Source: Acetobacterium sp. KB-1 (GTDB lineage Bacteria > Bacillota > Clostridia > Eubacteriales > Eubacteriaceae). Taken from it: a DNA stretch of 64,000 nt. Position 1 is the stretch's first letter; each line of letters starts with the position of its first letter. The stretch lies in the NCBI RefSeq assembly GCF_003260995.1, contig NZ_CP030040.1, positions 3,296,416 through 3,360,415 of the forward strand, in the 5' to 3' direction. Below the pieces are notes generated by a model that was not told where the DNA came from, ran no database searches, and saw nothing but the letters and a program-made list of their open reading frames with translations. Positions 1-8,148 of the stretch are shown piece after piece. Both the position numbers and the translations under genes were made by a program.

Positions 1-227
1 GAATTGCGTTTGCTGCGCTGCCCCATCCAGATCAGTGCGAGGTCGGAAAGGGCAATACCGGACAGGGCAATCAGCCCAATCGGCAGGCTGTAAAAGCTCA
101 ACGCCAGGATAAAGACCAGAACCATCAGATACCCTACTAGAAAGGCCATCATCGGCAATAAAGAAAGATAGCATTTCAGTGACACCGCCATCATCCAGAG
201 GGTAAATTTTCTTAATATCGCCATCAT
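1..227 (-). CDS. N-terminus of a membrane protein, probably an ABC permease (partial)
   Basis: A minus-strand frame opens at a double ATG near 227 and runs off the window edge. It begins MMAILRKFTLWMM and continues into two long hydrophobic stretches separated by short loops, ending in a basic segment (QRSKRN). This composition suits the first membrane segments of an ABC transporter membrane domain. It overlaps, in another frame, the open frame of the upstream double ATPase. No good ribosome site is visible, so translational coupling or a disrupted junction is possible. A second ATG pair lies at 194. Only about 75 residues are visible, so the family is a guess. Confidence 0.4.
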   Translation of the reverse strand, partial: MMAILRKFTLWMMAVSLKCYLSLLPMMAFLVGYLMVLVFILALSFYSLPIGLIALSGIALSDLALIWMGQRSKRN

Positions 228-1614
228 CCAGGTGGAGAACGTGGGTGCAAGCCGCCAGAATCAGTTCGGGATCATGGGTGATAACAAACTGAGTTTTCCC
301 CAGATCCGAAAGTTGCTGGATATTAGTTGCCACCTGCTGCATATGTTTTAAATCCAAACCGCTGGTGGGTTCATCAAAAAGGATAAAGGGACGGCAGGAA
401 GCGACAGCACAGGCAATCGCAACCCGTTGCTTTTGTCCGCCTGAAAGAGACATCGGGTGCAGGTCTTTGAGCTCAGACAGATCAAGGCTCTCCAGGATTT
501 TTAGGGCTTCGGCTTCGTTTTCTTCGTTCATGGAAATCAGCAGCTCATCCAGAACACTTTCGGAAAACAGCTGATGGTTGACATCCTGCATCACCATAAA
601 GCAGTTTTTTAGACGATCCCGAGACTTTAGATCACAGCCGCTGATGTTAAGGGTACCGGAACACTTATTTTCGAGTCCGCATAGGCATCGGGCAAAGGTG
701 GTTTTCCCGCAGCCGTTTTCGCCAATTACTGCAATAACAGCACCCTTGGGCAGACAGGCGTTGGCAATTTTCAGGCATGGATCACAATGGCGATAGGCAT
801 AATTAAAATCACAGATCGAAAAAGTGCTCTTAAAAGCGGGACGAACAGCCAAGGGTGTCCCATACAATGATTTAAGCTTTAGAATCCGCAGCCCCATCCG
901 CTCCAGTTCGGCTTTGGGCAAAAGTGAAAAGGACGTGCCGGGATAGATTTTGATAATCCGCCCCTTATCCATCAAAACAACGCGATCGGCCAGCTCCTGC
1001 AAATAGTGAAGTCGGTGTTCAGCGATGACGATGGTTTTCCCCTGGGATTTCCATAGCGCAATTAAGGATTGGAGTTCCCGGGTAGCTTTCGCGTCCAGAT
1101 TGGAAGAGGGTTCATCAAGTACGATTATTTCAGGCTCCAGGGCCGCCACCGAGCCACAGGCGATCTTTTGTTTCTGACCACCGGACAAGGCAAAAATACT
1201 CCGCTCCAGCAACATATCAAGACATAAATCCCGGGAAACATCGTCAATTCGGCGACCGATTTCATCAGCTGCTAAGCCCATATTTTCACAGCCAAAAGCC
1301 AACTCACTGGTAGTATCGACATTAAAAAACTGACTTCGGGGATTTTGAAAAACGGAACCAACCAGCTCAGCAGTATCATAGAGGGGAATTTGTGAAACAT
1401 TCTTGCCGTTTACTAAAACCTCGCCGGAAAGCTGGCCGCTGTAAAAGTGGGGAATCAGACCGTTGATCAAACGGGTCAAGGTGGTTTTGCCACAACCGGA
1501 GCCGCCACACAGTAAAATGACTTCCCCCCGATTGATGGTTAAATTAAGATCATGAAGGCAACCACCGCCCTCGCTGTTTTCATAGGTGAAATTGATTTGG
1601 CTTAATTGGATCAT
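1..1614 (-). CDS. Double-ATPase subunit of an ECF-type/cobalt-type ABC transporter (end outside window or disrupted)
   Basis: The frame starts at ATG 1614 behind an AAGGAGAT ribosome site and has no stop before the window edge. It holds two complete ATPase domains. The first has Walker A GGSGCGKTT near residue 37, signature LSGGQKQK near 143 and Walker B IIVLDEPSS. The second has GENGCGKTT near 300, signature LSGGQKQR near 386, FILFDEPTS and the switch histidine in VITHDPE. Such fused EcfA-EcfA' ATPases energise an EcfT/S-component importer in the membrane. The recognisable homology ends near position 200; the rest of the open frame does not look like ATPase and overlaps a hydrophobic frame. 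It follows ecfT by 11 bp in the same operon. Confidence 0.85.
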   Translation of the reverse strand, partial: MIQLSQINFTYENSEGGGCLHDLNLTINRGEVILLCGGSGCGKTTLTRLINGLIPHFYSGQLSGEVLVNGKNVSQIPLYDTAELVGSVFQNPRSQFFNVDTTSELAFGCENMGLAADEIGRRIDDVSRDLCLDMLLERSIFALSGGQKQKIACGSVAALEPEIIVLDEPSSNLDAKATRELQSLIALWKSQGKTIVIAEHRLHYLQELADRVVLMDKGRIIKIYPGTSFSLLPKAELERMGLRILKLKSLYGTPLAVRPAFKSTFSICDFNYAYRHCDPCLKIANACLPKGAVIAVIGENGCGKTTFARCLCGLENKCSGTLNISGCDLKSRDRLKNCFMVMQDVNHQLFSESVLDELLISMNEENEAEALKILESLDLSELKDLHPMSLSGGQKQRVAIACAVASCRPFILFDEPTSGLDLKHMQQVATNIQQLSDLGKTQFVITHDPELILAACTHVLHLDDGDIKKIYPLDDGGVTEMLSFFIADDGLSSRVSDGSGLYPGVELLQPADWADCPVRYCPFRPRTDLDGAAQQTQF

Positions 1615-1625
1615 GGTAATCTCCT

Positions 1626-2349
1626 TTATAAAAGAATCCAGGCAAAAAACAAAGTCAGGGTTACGGCAATTAAAATCCAGTCGATGAGACCAAACCCGAC
1701 CCGGCAGATATTGGTTCGTTTAATCGGCTTCCCCAGTCCCCGGGTCAGGGCAGCGGCAGACAGTTCTTCACCAATTTTTACGGTGCACATCAGTACGGGA
1801 ACAACCCGGTACTCCAACATGGCACCAATATTTTTGCCGTCAAAACGAATTCCCCGCATCCGCATGGCGTCAGAAATGGCGGCATTTTCTTCAGCCACAG
1901 TGGGAAAAAAGCGAAGCATCACCGAAAAAGGAATAATGATCTGGGGCGGTAGATGCATGCGTTCCATGGCCGCTACGAATTCGCTGATCTTGGTGGTGGT
2001 AACCAGATAATAGCCCATCACTAATGGTGGAATCAACCGGGACAGCAGGCCGGAACCAATGACCAAAACGAGATTTAAAAGCCCCTGGGTCTGAGTGACC
2101 AGAAAGATCTCAGCACTCATGGCCAGGGCAATAAAAATAAAATAAAAAATAGCTGGCCGATACTGACGCTCAGCAAGGAGTAGAAACAGCGGAAACAACG
2201 CTAAAAGTGGCCGTATGACAGCGGATAAGCCGCTGTAGCCACCCCCCGCCGATGAGGACAATATTGACAACCAGAAGCATCAGAATTTTTGTTCTGGGGT
2301 CCAGCCAGAAATGACTGCGTCGCTCATTGGCAAAGGTTGATGGATTCAT
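1626..2349 (-). CDS. EcfT-type transmembrane component, frameshifted near its N-terminus
   Basis: The membrane coupling subunit of the ECF-type transporter. The long frame (1626-2270) lacks a proper N-terminus and could start only at a TTG. Upstream, in another frame, ATG 2349 overlaps the mptD-like stop by one base (TGATG) and encodes MNPSTFANERRSHFW, LDPRTKILMLLVVNIV, a typical EcfT start with the LDPRTK motif. The two frames meet at a run of six C (2242-2247 on the plus strand); five would join them into one protein of about 240 residues. The rest has the expected hydrophobic segments and an R-rich coupling region (DAMRMRGIRF). Either a real frameshift, a slippery phase-variable tract or a sequence error. 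Confidence 0.8.
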
Positions 2350-2930
2350 CAGGCAATACCGGCCCGTTTAAAATGTTTTTTCAGGATCGCTTTGCCCAGA
2401 TAGGCCCCAGCTAATGCGCCCAGGGCGATGAACACGATCATCAGAAAGAAAACCCAGGTTGGGGTAATGGCCATCAGCGTATCAGTGTAGTAATCCCCAT
2501 AACCTTCGCGAATGGTTACAAAATAACTGTCCCGCATAAAAAATATCGGAATGAATAGAGCGATTAACCACTCACTAAAAACCACGTAACCGATGCGGAT
2601 CTTCCCCCAATCGGTAAAATTGCCGGATTTGAGTATCACATCGGCGATTAGTGAGAAAGCCACCCCAAAGGGAACACCAATCCAGGGATGGCCGGTGAGC
2701 ATCATCAGCAGACTTAGGATAGTACCCATAATGGTGACCATCCCGAATTTATTAACTCGGGTCAGAAAAAGCATAAAGGGTATCCCGGCAACCATCGGGC
2801 AAAGAAAGGGGATCGCCAGCATTAAAACGGGAATATAACCGACCATACCGGTGACAAAGAAAACTACAAAATAAATTGCTGTAAAAATACCGACATTAAT
2901 TAAATCCTTGGCTTGCAGTTTGTTGTTCAT
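2349..2930 (-). CDS. MptD/Trep_Strep-family putative ECF S component
   Basis: An integral membrane protein of 193 residues with about six hydrophobic segments, an N-terminal KDLINVGIFTAIYFVVFF segment and a glycine-rich last helix (GALAGAYLGKAILKKH). This matches the family named MptD or Trep_Strep, considered the substrate-binding S component of an ECF-type importer. The start ATG 2930 has an AGGAGG site 5 bases upstream. It is first of a minus-strand operon with ecfT (one-base overlap) and the double ATPase. The substrate is unknown; in other genomes this family often sits beside AraC regulators and ABC half-transporters related to YbtP/YbtQ, as here, which points to iron or metallophore uptake (inference). 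Confidence 0.8.
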   Translation of the reverse strand: MNNKLQAKDLINVGIFTAIYFVVFFVTGMVGYIPVLMLAIPFLCPMVAGIPFMLFLTRVNKFGMVTIMGTILSLLMMLTGHPWIGVPFGVAFSLIADVILKSGNFTDWGKIRIGYVVFSEWLIALFIPIFFMRDSYFVTIREGYGDYYTDTLMAITPTWVFFLMIVFIALGALAGAYLGKAILKKHFKRAGIA

Positions 2931-3204
2931 AAAAACCTCCTGAAGTAAAGCACATAATAGTTAGACAAAGCTAACTGAATCTGCCAAAATAAACCGCCTG
3001 CTGGCGGTTATTTAAATAGATTCAATGAAAGCATAGCAATTTATCATGATTATTTCCACTCTGATTCGTTAATAAGGCTCCAAAAAGACAAAAATTTCAA
3101 TGGCAGATAAGAGTTATTAAATTTTTTGATGTCAATTAAATGAAAAGCTTGTGATTCTTCTTAGAAAAGTGTTATACTTATATAACAATAATGGAGGGAC
3201 TGAA
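2931..3204. promoter_or_regulatory. Divergent control region between the mptD-like operon and the AraC gene
   Basis: About 270 bp without a gene. It contains an inverted repeat AGTTAG-6-CTAACT (2959-2976) and a GC-rich hairpin AACCGCC-TGCT-GGCGGTT (2992-3009), both in what would be the leader of the minus-strand operon. A TTATCATGAT near-palindrome at about 3045-3058 is AT-rich enough to be a metal-regulator site, but that is a weak suggestion. For the plus strand, TTGTGA (3149) and TATACT (3174) with a 19-base spacer form a candidate promoter just before the AraC gene. Confidence 0.35.
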
Positions 3205-4191
3205 ATGGGGTTTCTATTTGAGAATTTAAAACACTATCATAGCAATATAAAAATAGTAGCGATAAACGAACACTGTACCGTTTATGAATTTTTTGCAGAA
3301 AACGGAAAGGGAACCATGACAAGCTATGAGGTCTTTCCGGGAATTGAGCTGACCTATAATGACTTTAAGATGGGGGAGTGTTTTGACAATCGGTATCCCA
3401 AAAAAAATGTCATGGAAATCAATCATTGTAATCAGGGACGTTTTGAAACGGAATTGCAGGATGGATCCTTTGTTTATTTGAAAGAGGGAGATTTTTCCGT
3501 CAATATGTTAGGAAGGCGGACAAAAAATTCCAGTTTTCCGCTGGAGCATTATTACGGCATTTCGGTGGTGATTGATTTAGAAGCGGCCAAAACACTTTCG
3601 AATCATTTGATGGAGGATATCGAAATCGATCTTTATGCGTTGCGGGAGCGGCTCTGTTTCGGGGATCATTGTTTTATTATGCGGGCTACGACAGCGATTA
3701 ATCATATTTTTTCGGAGCTTTACACCGTTCCGAATGAAATTAAACGGGGGTATTTTAAATTAAAAATTTTGGAGCTGTTTTTGTTTCTTAGCACCGTTGA
3801 TGTCAGTCAGAATTTTGAGGTGCCGCAATATTTAAGTCGTGTTCAGGTGGAGTGTGTTAAACAGATCAAGCACTATCTGGTTAGTCATCTGGATCAGCAA
3901 TTTACCTTAAATGAGCTTTCGCGCCAATTTGGTATTTCATTAACGGCCATGAAAACCTGTTTTAAAGGGGTCTATGGCACAACCATTTTTTCTTTTGTCC
4001 GGGGCTATCGCATGCAGATTGCCGCCCAGATGCTCTTAGAAGGAAAAGAAAATGTCACTGAAATTGCCGGGCGAGTGGGTTACAGTAATGCCAGCAAATT
4101 CGCTGCCGCCTTTAAAAAGGAGTTGGCCGTATCACCAATGCAATATAAAAAAAATTGTCTAATTGGAGTCGGAAGCATCCGGTTGGAGTAG
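3205..4191 (+). CDS. AraC-family transcriptional regulator
   Basis: A 328-residue regulator with a C-terminal AraC-type double helix-turn-helix at roughly residues 225-320 (FTLNELSRQFGISLTAMK, then VTEIAGRVGYSNASKFAAAF). The N-terminal 200 residues are a sensor domain without a clear motif. I place the start at ATG 3205, which has GGAGGG 8 bases upstream; the frame is open further upstream but that stretch overlaps the likely promoter. It stands between the mptD/ecfT/ecfA operon and two ABC half-transporters. YbtA-type AraC regulators control siderophore transporters of this build, so control of both flanking units is likely (inference). Confidence 0.88.
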   Translation: MGFLFENLKHYHSNIKIVAINEHCTVYEFFAENGKGTMTSYEVFPGIELTYNDFKMGECFDNRYPKKNVMEINHCNQGRFETELQDGSFVYLKEGDFSVNMLGRRTKNSSFPLEHYYGISVVIDLEAAKTLSNHLMEDIEIDLYALRERLCFGDHCFIMRATTAINHIFSELYTVPNEIKRGYFKLKILELFLFLSTVDVSQNFEVPQYLSRVQVECVKQIKHYLVSHLDQQFTLNELSRQFGISLTAMKTCFKGVYGTTIFSFVRGYRMQIAAQMLLEGKENVTEIAGRVGYSNASKFAAAFKKELAVSPMQYKKNCLIGVGSIRLE

Positions 4192-4217
4192 AGAAGGGGA
4201 GATAGAATGCATATAAT

Positions 4218-4247
4218 CAGCCTTGTTAGGAATTCCTAACAAGGCTG
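4218..4247. promoter_or_regulatory. Perfect 30-bp palindrome before the ABC transporter pair
   Basis: The two 15-base arms CAGCCTTGTTAGGAA and TTCCTAACAAGGCTG are exact reverse complements with no loop. It lies 27 bp after the AraC stop and 29 bp before the ABC start, and is followed by TACTTTTTGG. It could act as an attenuating hairpin or terminator in RNA, or as a binding site in DNA. The short T run makes a partial terminator plausible. Confidence 0.6.
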
Positions 4248-4276
4248 TACTTTTTGGAAAAAGAAAGGATAAACGT

Positions 4277-6097
4277 ATGCACACAGAAAAAAAGAAGTTT
4301 ATTTTAAAAAGGTTTACTCCCTATATGGGAAGAAAGAAAGTGCTTTTGCCCGTATCGCTGATCTTGTCAGGCTTATCAGCGGTGCTTAATATTGTACCTT
4401 TTGTGTTTGTCTGGTTCATTACCCGGGAGCTGTTGTTAAATCCGCAGATGACCCAGCTGAGCAATATCGATTTTTATGCCTGGCTGGCATTGGGGTGCGC
4501 CATATTGGGCGTGGTTATTTATTTTTTGTCGTTGTTAAGCTCTCATCTGGCGGCTTTTCATGTCGAAATCGGAATGCAGAAGCTGGGTATGGAAAGAATT
4601 ATGGCCATGCCGCTGGGCTTTTTTGATCAGCATTCCAGTGGGAAAATCAGAAAGATTGTCAATGATGGTGCCGCCACAACCCACGGCTTTTTAGCCCATC
4701 AATTGCCGGACATTGCTGGCAGCGTGGTTTCTCCTATTGTACTGATCGTACTGATTTTTACGGTCGACTGGCGGATGGGTTTGGCTTCGATGATTCCGAT
4801 TATAATTGGTTTTATCACTATGAGCTTTATGATGAGCGATAAGGGCAAGGAATTTCAGAAGCGCTATTATGATGCCCTGGAAGAAATGAGCTCGGAGTCG
4901 GTGGAATACATTCGCGGCATTCCGGTAGTGAAAACCTTTGGTCAAAGCATTTTTTCGTTTAAGCGGTTTTATGACAGTATTGTTAAATATAAAGAGATGG
5001 TAGCGGCCTACACCCGACTCTGGCAAAAACCGATGTCGTTTTATACCGTGGTGATGCAGTCGGCCGTTTTTTTTCTGATCCCGATGGCAATTTTGCTCAT
5101 TGGCAGAGGGGATAGCCTGCCGATGGTGTTGGCAGATTTTATTTTTTATTTATTGCTCACGCCGATATTTTCGATGCTGCTAATGAAATCCATGCACTTT
5201 CAGCAAAACACCATGATTGCCGAACAGGCCATCGATCGGTTTGATCACCTGATTCAATATCCGGCAATGGCGGAGGCAAAAAAAACCGAACGCATCGAAG
5301 AATACAGTCTGGAATTTAAAGACGTGGTGTTTTCCTATCAAGGGGCCGATAAAAAAGCCATTGATAAAATCAGTTTTAAATTAAAACCAGGAGAAACCAT
5401 GGCTTTAGTTGGGGCCTCTGGTGGCGGAAAAACCACGATTGCCCGGCTGGCAGCCCGGTTTTGGGATGTCGATGCGGGGGAAGTGCTAGTCGGCGGAATT
5501 AATGTCAAAGCGATTCCCAAAAACGAACTAATGGATAAGATTGCTCTGGTTTTCCAGAACACCAAGCTTTTTAAGGCCACATTAAAAGAAAACATTGTCT
5601 TCGGGAAAGAAGGCGTTAATAGCGAAACAATTAACCGTGCCATTGATTTATCGCAGTCGCGGGAAATCATTGATCACCTTCCCGGGGGTATGAATACCGT
5701 GATCGGGGCAAAAGGGACCTACCTTTCCGGCGGTGAGCAACAACGGATTGCGATTGCTCGGGCCATGGTCAAGGATGCGCCGATTGTGCTGCTCGATGAA
5801 GCCACTGCCTTTGCCGATCCGGAAAATGAGCATTTAATCCAGAAAGCCCTTAAAGCCTTGAGTAAGGGAAAAACAACACTGATGATCGCTCACCGCCTGA
5901 CCAGCGTTCAAAATGTGGATCGGATTCTAGTGATTAACAATGGTCGAATCGTCGAGCAGGGCCGTCATCAGGACTTGCTGGAGCGAGGCGGTTGTTACCG
6001 AAGAATGTGGGATGAATATCAACAAACCGTGGCGTGGAAAATCGACGCCCGCAGTGCAAACAATGGAGGTCAAGATGATCAAATACTTTCAAAATAA
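4277..6097 (+). CDS. ABC transporter, fused membrane and ATPase domains (first of a pair)
   Basis: A half-transporter of 606 residues. The first 310 or so form a six-helix type ABC membrane domain; the C-terminal part is an ATPase with Walker A GASGGGKTT near residue 379, signature LSGGEQQR near 484, Walker B IVLLDEATAFADPE near 503 and switch histidine in AHRLTS. The start is ATG 4277 with AAAGGAT upstream; an in-frame TTG at 4223 lies inside the palindrome and is unlikely. It overlaps the next gene by 23 bp, so the two probably form a heterodimer. Pairs of this kind next to an AraC regulator resemble YbtP/YbtQ or IrtA/IrtB, which have exporter fold but import metal-siderophores. An efflux function cannot be excluded. 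Confidence 0.88.
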   Translation: MHTEKKKFILKRFTPYMGRKKVLLPVSLILSGLSAVLNIVPFVFVWFITRELLLNPQMTQLSNIDFYAWLALGCAILGVVIYFLSLLSSHLAAFHVEIGMQKLGMERIMAMPLGFFDQHSSGKIRKIVNDGAATTHGFLAHQLPDIAGSVVSPIVLIVLIFTVDWRMGLASMIPIIIGFITMSFMMSDKGKEFQKRYYDALEEMSSESVEYIRGIPVVKTFGQSIFSFKRFYDSIVKYKEMVAAYTRLWQKPMSFYTVVMQSAVFFLIPMAILLIGRGDSLPMVLADFIFYLLLTPIFSMLLMKSMHFQQNTMIAEQAIDRFDHLIQYPAMAEAKKTERIEEYSLEFKDVVFSYQGADKKAIDKISFKLKPGETMALVGASGGGKTTIARLAARFWDVDAGEVLVGGINVKAIPKNELMDKIALVFQNTKLFKATLKENIVFGKEGVNSETINRAIDLSQSREIIDHLPGGMNTVIGAKGTYLSGGEQQRIAIARAMVKDAPIVLLDEATAFADPENEHLIQKALKALSKGKTTLMIAHRLTSVQNVDRILVINNGRIVEQGRHQDLLERGGCYRRMWDEYQQTVAWKIDARSANNGGQDDQILSK

Positions 6098-7805
6098 ATA
6101 TGCCATGTCGGAAAAAGGGGCTAGCGATTTTTTTAAGGCCATAATCTGGACAATTGTTATGGAATTTTCCTTTATGGCACCGGTGGTTCTTGGCTTTATC
6201 TTTTTAGATGAATACATGCAGGTGCTGTTATCACCAGCGACTTCACCGCAAAACAGTTTAATGTATTATGTGATCATGGCGGTGGTATTTTTCCTGGTGA
6301 TGTTTGCGATCGCTTATTTTCAGTACCGCTTGGCCTACACCAAGATCTATGAGGAAAGTGCCAAAAGTAGGATCAATCTGGCTGAAACACTGCGCAAGCT
6401 ACCGCTGGCTTTTTTTGGAAAAAAGGACATTGCCGATTTAAGTTCAACCATCATGGAAGATGCAACCCAGATTGAAACCCTTTTTTCTCATGCGGTTCCC
6501 CAGATTTATGCCTCTGTGATCACAATTATGGTGATGGGGATCATGATGTTTTTCTATAATTGGCAGTTATCCCTGGCAGTTTTCTGGGTTGTGCCAGTGG
6601 CGGCGCTGGTTTTTTATTTGTCCAGAAAATACCAGAGTACGGTGCACAACGAGCTTTATCAGAGTAAAAGAGTGATTTCAGATAAGATGCAGGAAGGGCT
6701 CGATTCCGCTCAGGAAATAAAATCCTACAATCAGGAAGCGACCTTTTCAAAAGAACTGGGGGGATTGCTTGATCAACTGGAAAACGACATGATTAAAGGG
6801 GAGCTGTTAACCGGGGCGGCCATTAATCTTTCCTATGTGCTGCTTAAGCTGGGGCTTCCTAGTGTGATGCTATACGGGGCCACGCTGTTAGCCCAGGGCA
6901 CGATCAACGTTTTTGCTTATCTGGTTTTTATGGTCATTACCGCTCGGATCTATAACCCGATTATGGATGTGATGAATAACCTGGCCCTGCTCTTATATCT
7001 AAATGTCCGCATCGACCGGATGAAAGAGATGGCCCAGATGCCCAAGCAGGAAGGAGTCACCGCATTTAATCCGCAACACTATCATGTCGAGTTTAAGAAT
7101 GTCGGTTTTTCTTATCAGGATGATATAGAAACCTTGAAAGATATCAGTTTTACCGCCCGCCAGGGAGAAGTCACCGCTCTGGTGGGACCCTCCGGCGGCG
7201 GAAAAAGCACCATTGCCAAGCTGGCGGCACGCTTCTGGGATATTGAAAAAGGGGCCATTACCCTGGGTGGCAATGACATTTCCCAGGTTGACCCGGAGGC
7301 CCTGCTTAATCATTATTCGATCGTTTTTCAGGATGTTACCCTGTTTAATTCCAGTGTTCTGGAGAACATTCGCCTGGGAAAAAAAGATGCCTCTGATGTG
7401 GAAGTTTTTAAAGCAGCCCAACTGGCCCAATGCGACGAGTTTGTCAAGCAACTGCCTCAGGGTTATGATACCTGGATCGGGGAAAATGGCGAAAAATTGT
7501 CCGGCGGCGAACGCCAGCGAATCTCGATTGCCCGGGCGATTTTAAAAGATGCACCGATTATTCTGCTCGATGAGGCAACCGCGTCCCTGGACGCTGAAAA
7601 TGAAAGCAAGATTCAAAGTGCCCTGGGCGAGCTGGTAAAAAACAAGACCGTGCTGATTATTGCCCATCGCATGCGAACTGTTTTAGGGGCCGATAAAATT
7701 GTGGTCATCAAGGATGGCATGATTGCTGAAACTGGAAGTCCTCAGGTACTTAAAGAGAAAAAGGGCATCTTTGCAACCATGCTGACGGCCCAATATGAGC
7801 GATAG
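6075..7805 (+). CDS. ABC transporter, fused membrane and ATPase domains (second of a pair)
   Basis: A 576-residue half-transporter with the same order as its neighbour: N-terminal membrane domain with about six helices, then ATPase with Walker A GPSGGGKST near residue 370, signature LSGGERQR near 474, Walker B IILLDEATASLDAE near 495 and AHRMRT as switch region. Start ATG 6075 has GGAGGTCAAG directly upstream, within the end of the previous gene; the long upstream extension of the frame is a shadow. Both nucleotide sites of the putative heterodimer keep the consensus residues, so neither partner looks degenerate. It is the last gene of the unit, followed by a strong terminator. Confidence 0.88.
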   Translation: MIKYFQNKYAMSEKGASDFFKAIIWTIVMEFSFMAPVVLGFIFLDEYMQVLLSPATSPQNSLMYYVIMAVVFFLVMFAIAYFQYRLAYTKIYEESAKSRINLAETLRKLPLAFFGKKDIADLSSTIMEDATQIETLFSHAVPQIYASVITIMVMGIMMFFYNWQLSLAVFWVVPVAALVFYLSRKYQSTVHNELYQSKRVISDKMQEGLDSAQEIKSYNQEATFSKELGGLLDQLENDMIKGELLTGAAINLSYVLLKLGLPSVMLYGATLLAQGTINVFAYLVFMVITARIYNPIMDVMNNLALLLYLNVRIDRMKEMAQMPKQEGVTAFNPQHYHVEFKNVGFSYQDDIETLKDISFTARQGEVTALVGPSGGGKSTIAKLAARFWDIEKGAITLGGNDISQVDPEALLNHYSIVFQDVTLFNSSVLENIRLGKKDASDVEVFKAAQLAQCDEFVKQLPQGYDTWIGENGEKLSGGERQRISIARAILKDAPIILLDEATASLDAENESKIQSALGELVKNKTVLIIAHRMRTVLGADKIVVIKDGMIAETGSPQVLKEKKGIFATMLTAQYER

Positions 7806-7835
7806 TTGTTTAATACAAAATAAGAATCAAAAAAA

Positions 7836-7868
7836 AGCGCTGCATTGTACAATGCAGTGCTTTTTTTA
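7836..7868 (+). terminator. Rho-independent terminator of the ABC pair
   Basis: Hairpin AGCGCTGCATTG / CAATGCAGTGCT with one G-T pair and a two-base TA loop, followed by seven T. It lies 30 bp after the second ABC gene. Confidence 0.85.
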
Positions 7869-7871
7869 CGG

Positions 7872-7980
7872 CTATTCTATATCGGTGGAGGAATCTTCTA
7901 CAGCAATGGTTTTAATACCAAAGAAAAACCCTAAGTACCAGACTGATACACCCCAGTAACAGATACAAAGCCTTTTTCAT
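7872..7980 (-). pseudogene. Possible remnant of a small membrane protein gene
   Basis: ATG 7980 with GAGGTAAG upstream starts a 22-residue frame, MKKALYLLLGCISLVL then RVFLWY and stop. One base removed after codon 16 would continue into another frame to a stop at 7872, giving about 35 residues. The start resembles the beginning of DUF454/YbaN-type membrane proteins, but the rest does not follow that family. It may be a decayed gene or a chance frame. Confidence 0.25.
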
Positions 7981-8102
7981 TTGCTTACCTCAAGACTTTT
8001 TTAAAAATAGTCGGTAACTTTTATAGTTGGTGCCGGATCGCCGCAAGACGATCGGTTTATCACGCGTTCAGGTTGGGAAAAGACGCCAATAGCACTCGTT
8101 CA

Positions 8103-8144
8103 AAAAATAAAAAGCGTGCAACATGAGCGAATTCATGCCGCACG
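8103..8144 (-). terminator. Rho-independent terminator of lctA
   Basis: On the minus strand, CGTGCGGCATGA and TCATGTTGCACG pair over 12 bases (two G-T pairs) and are followed by CTTTTTATTTTTT. It is 5 bp beyond the lctA stop. Confidence 0.8.
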
Positions 8145-8148
8145 TTTC

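Noticed and set aside
4223..4276. N-terminal extension of the first ABC gene from TTG 4223
   Set aside because: The start would lie inside the 30-bp palindrome and has no ribosome site; ATG 4277 is well placed.
5940..6074. Longer version of the second ABC gene starting in the preceding gene
   Set aside because: The extra residues are only the other frame of the first ABC gene; ATG 6075 has a strong GGAGG site.
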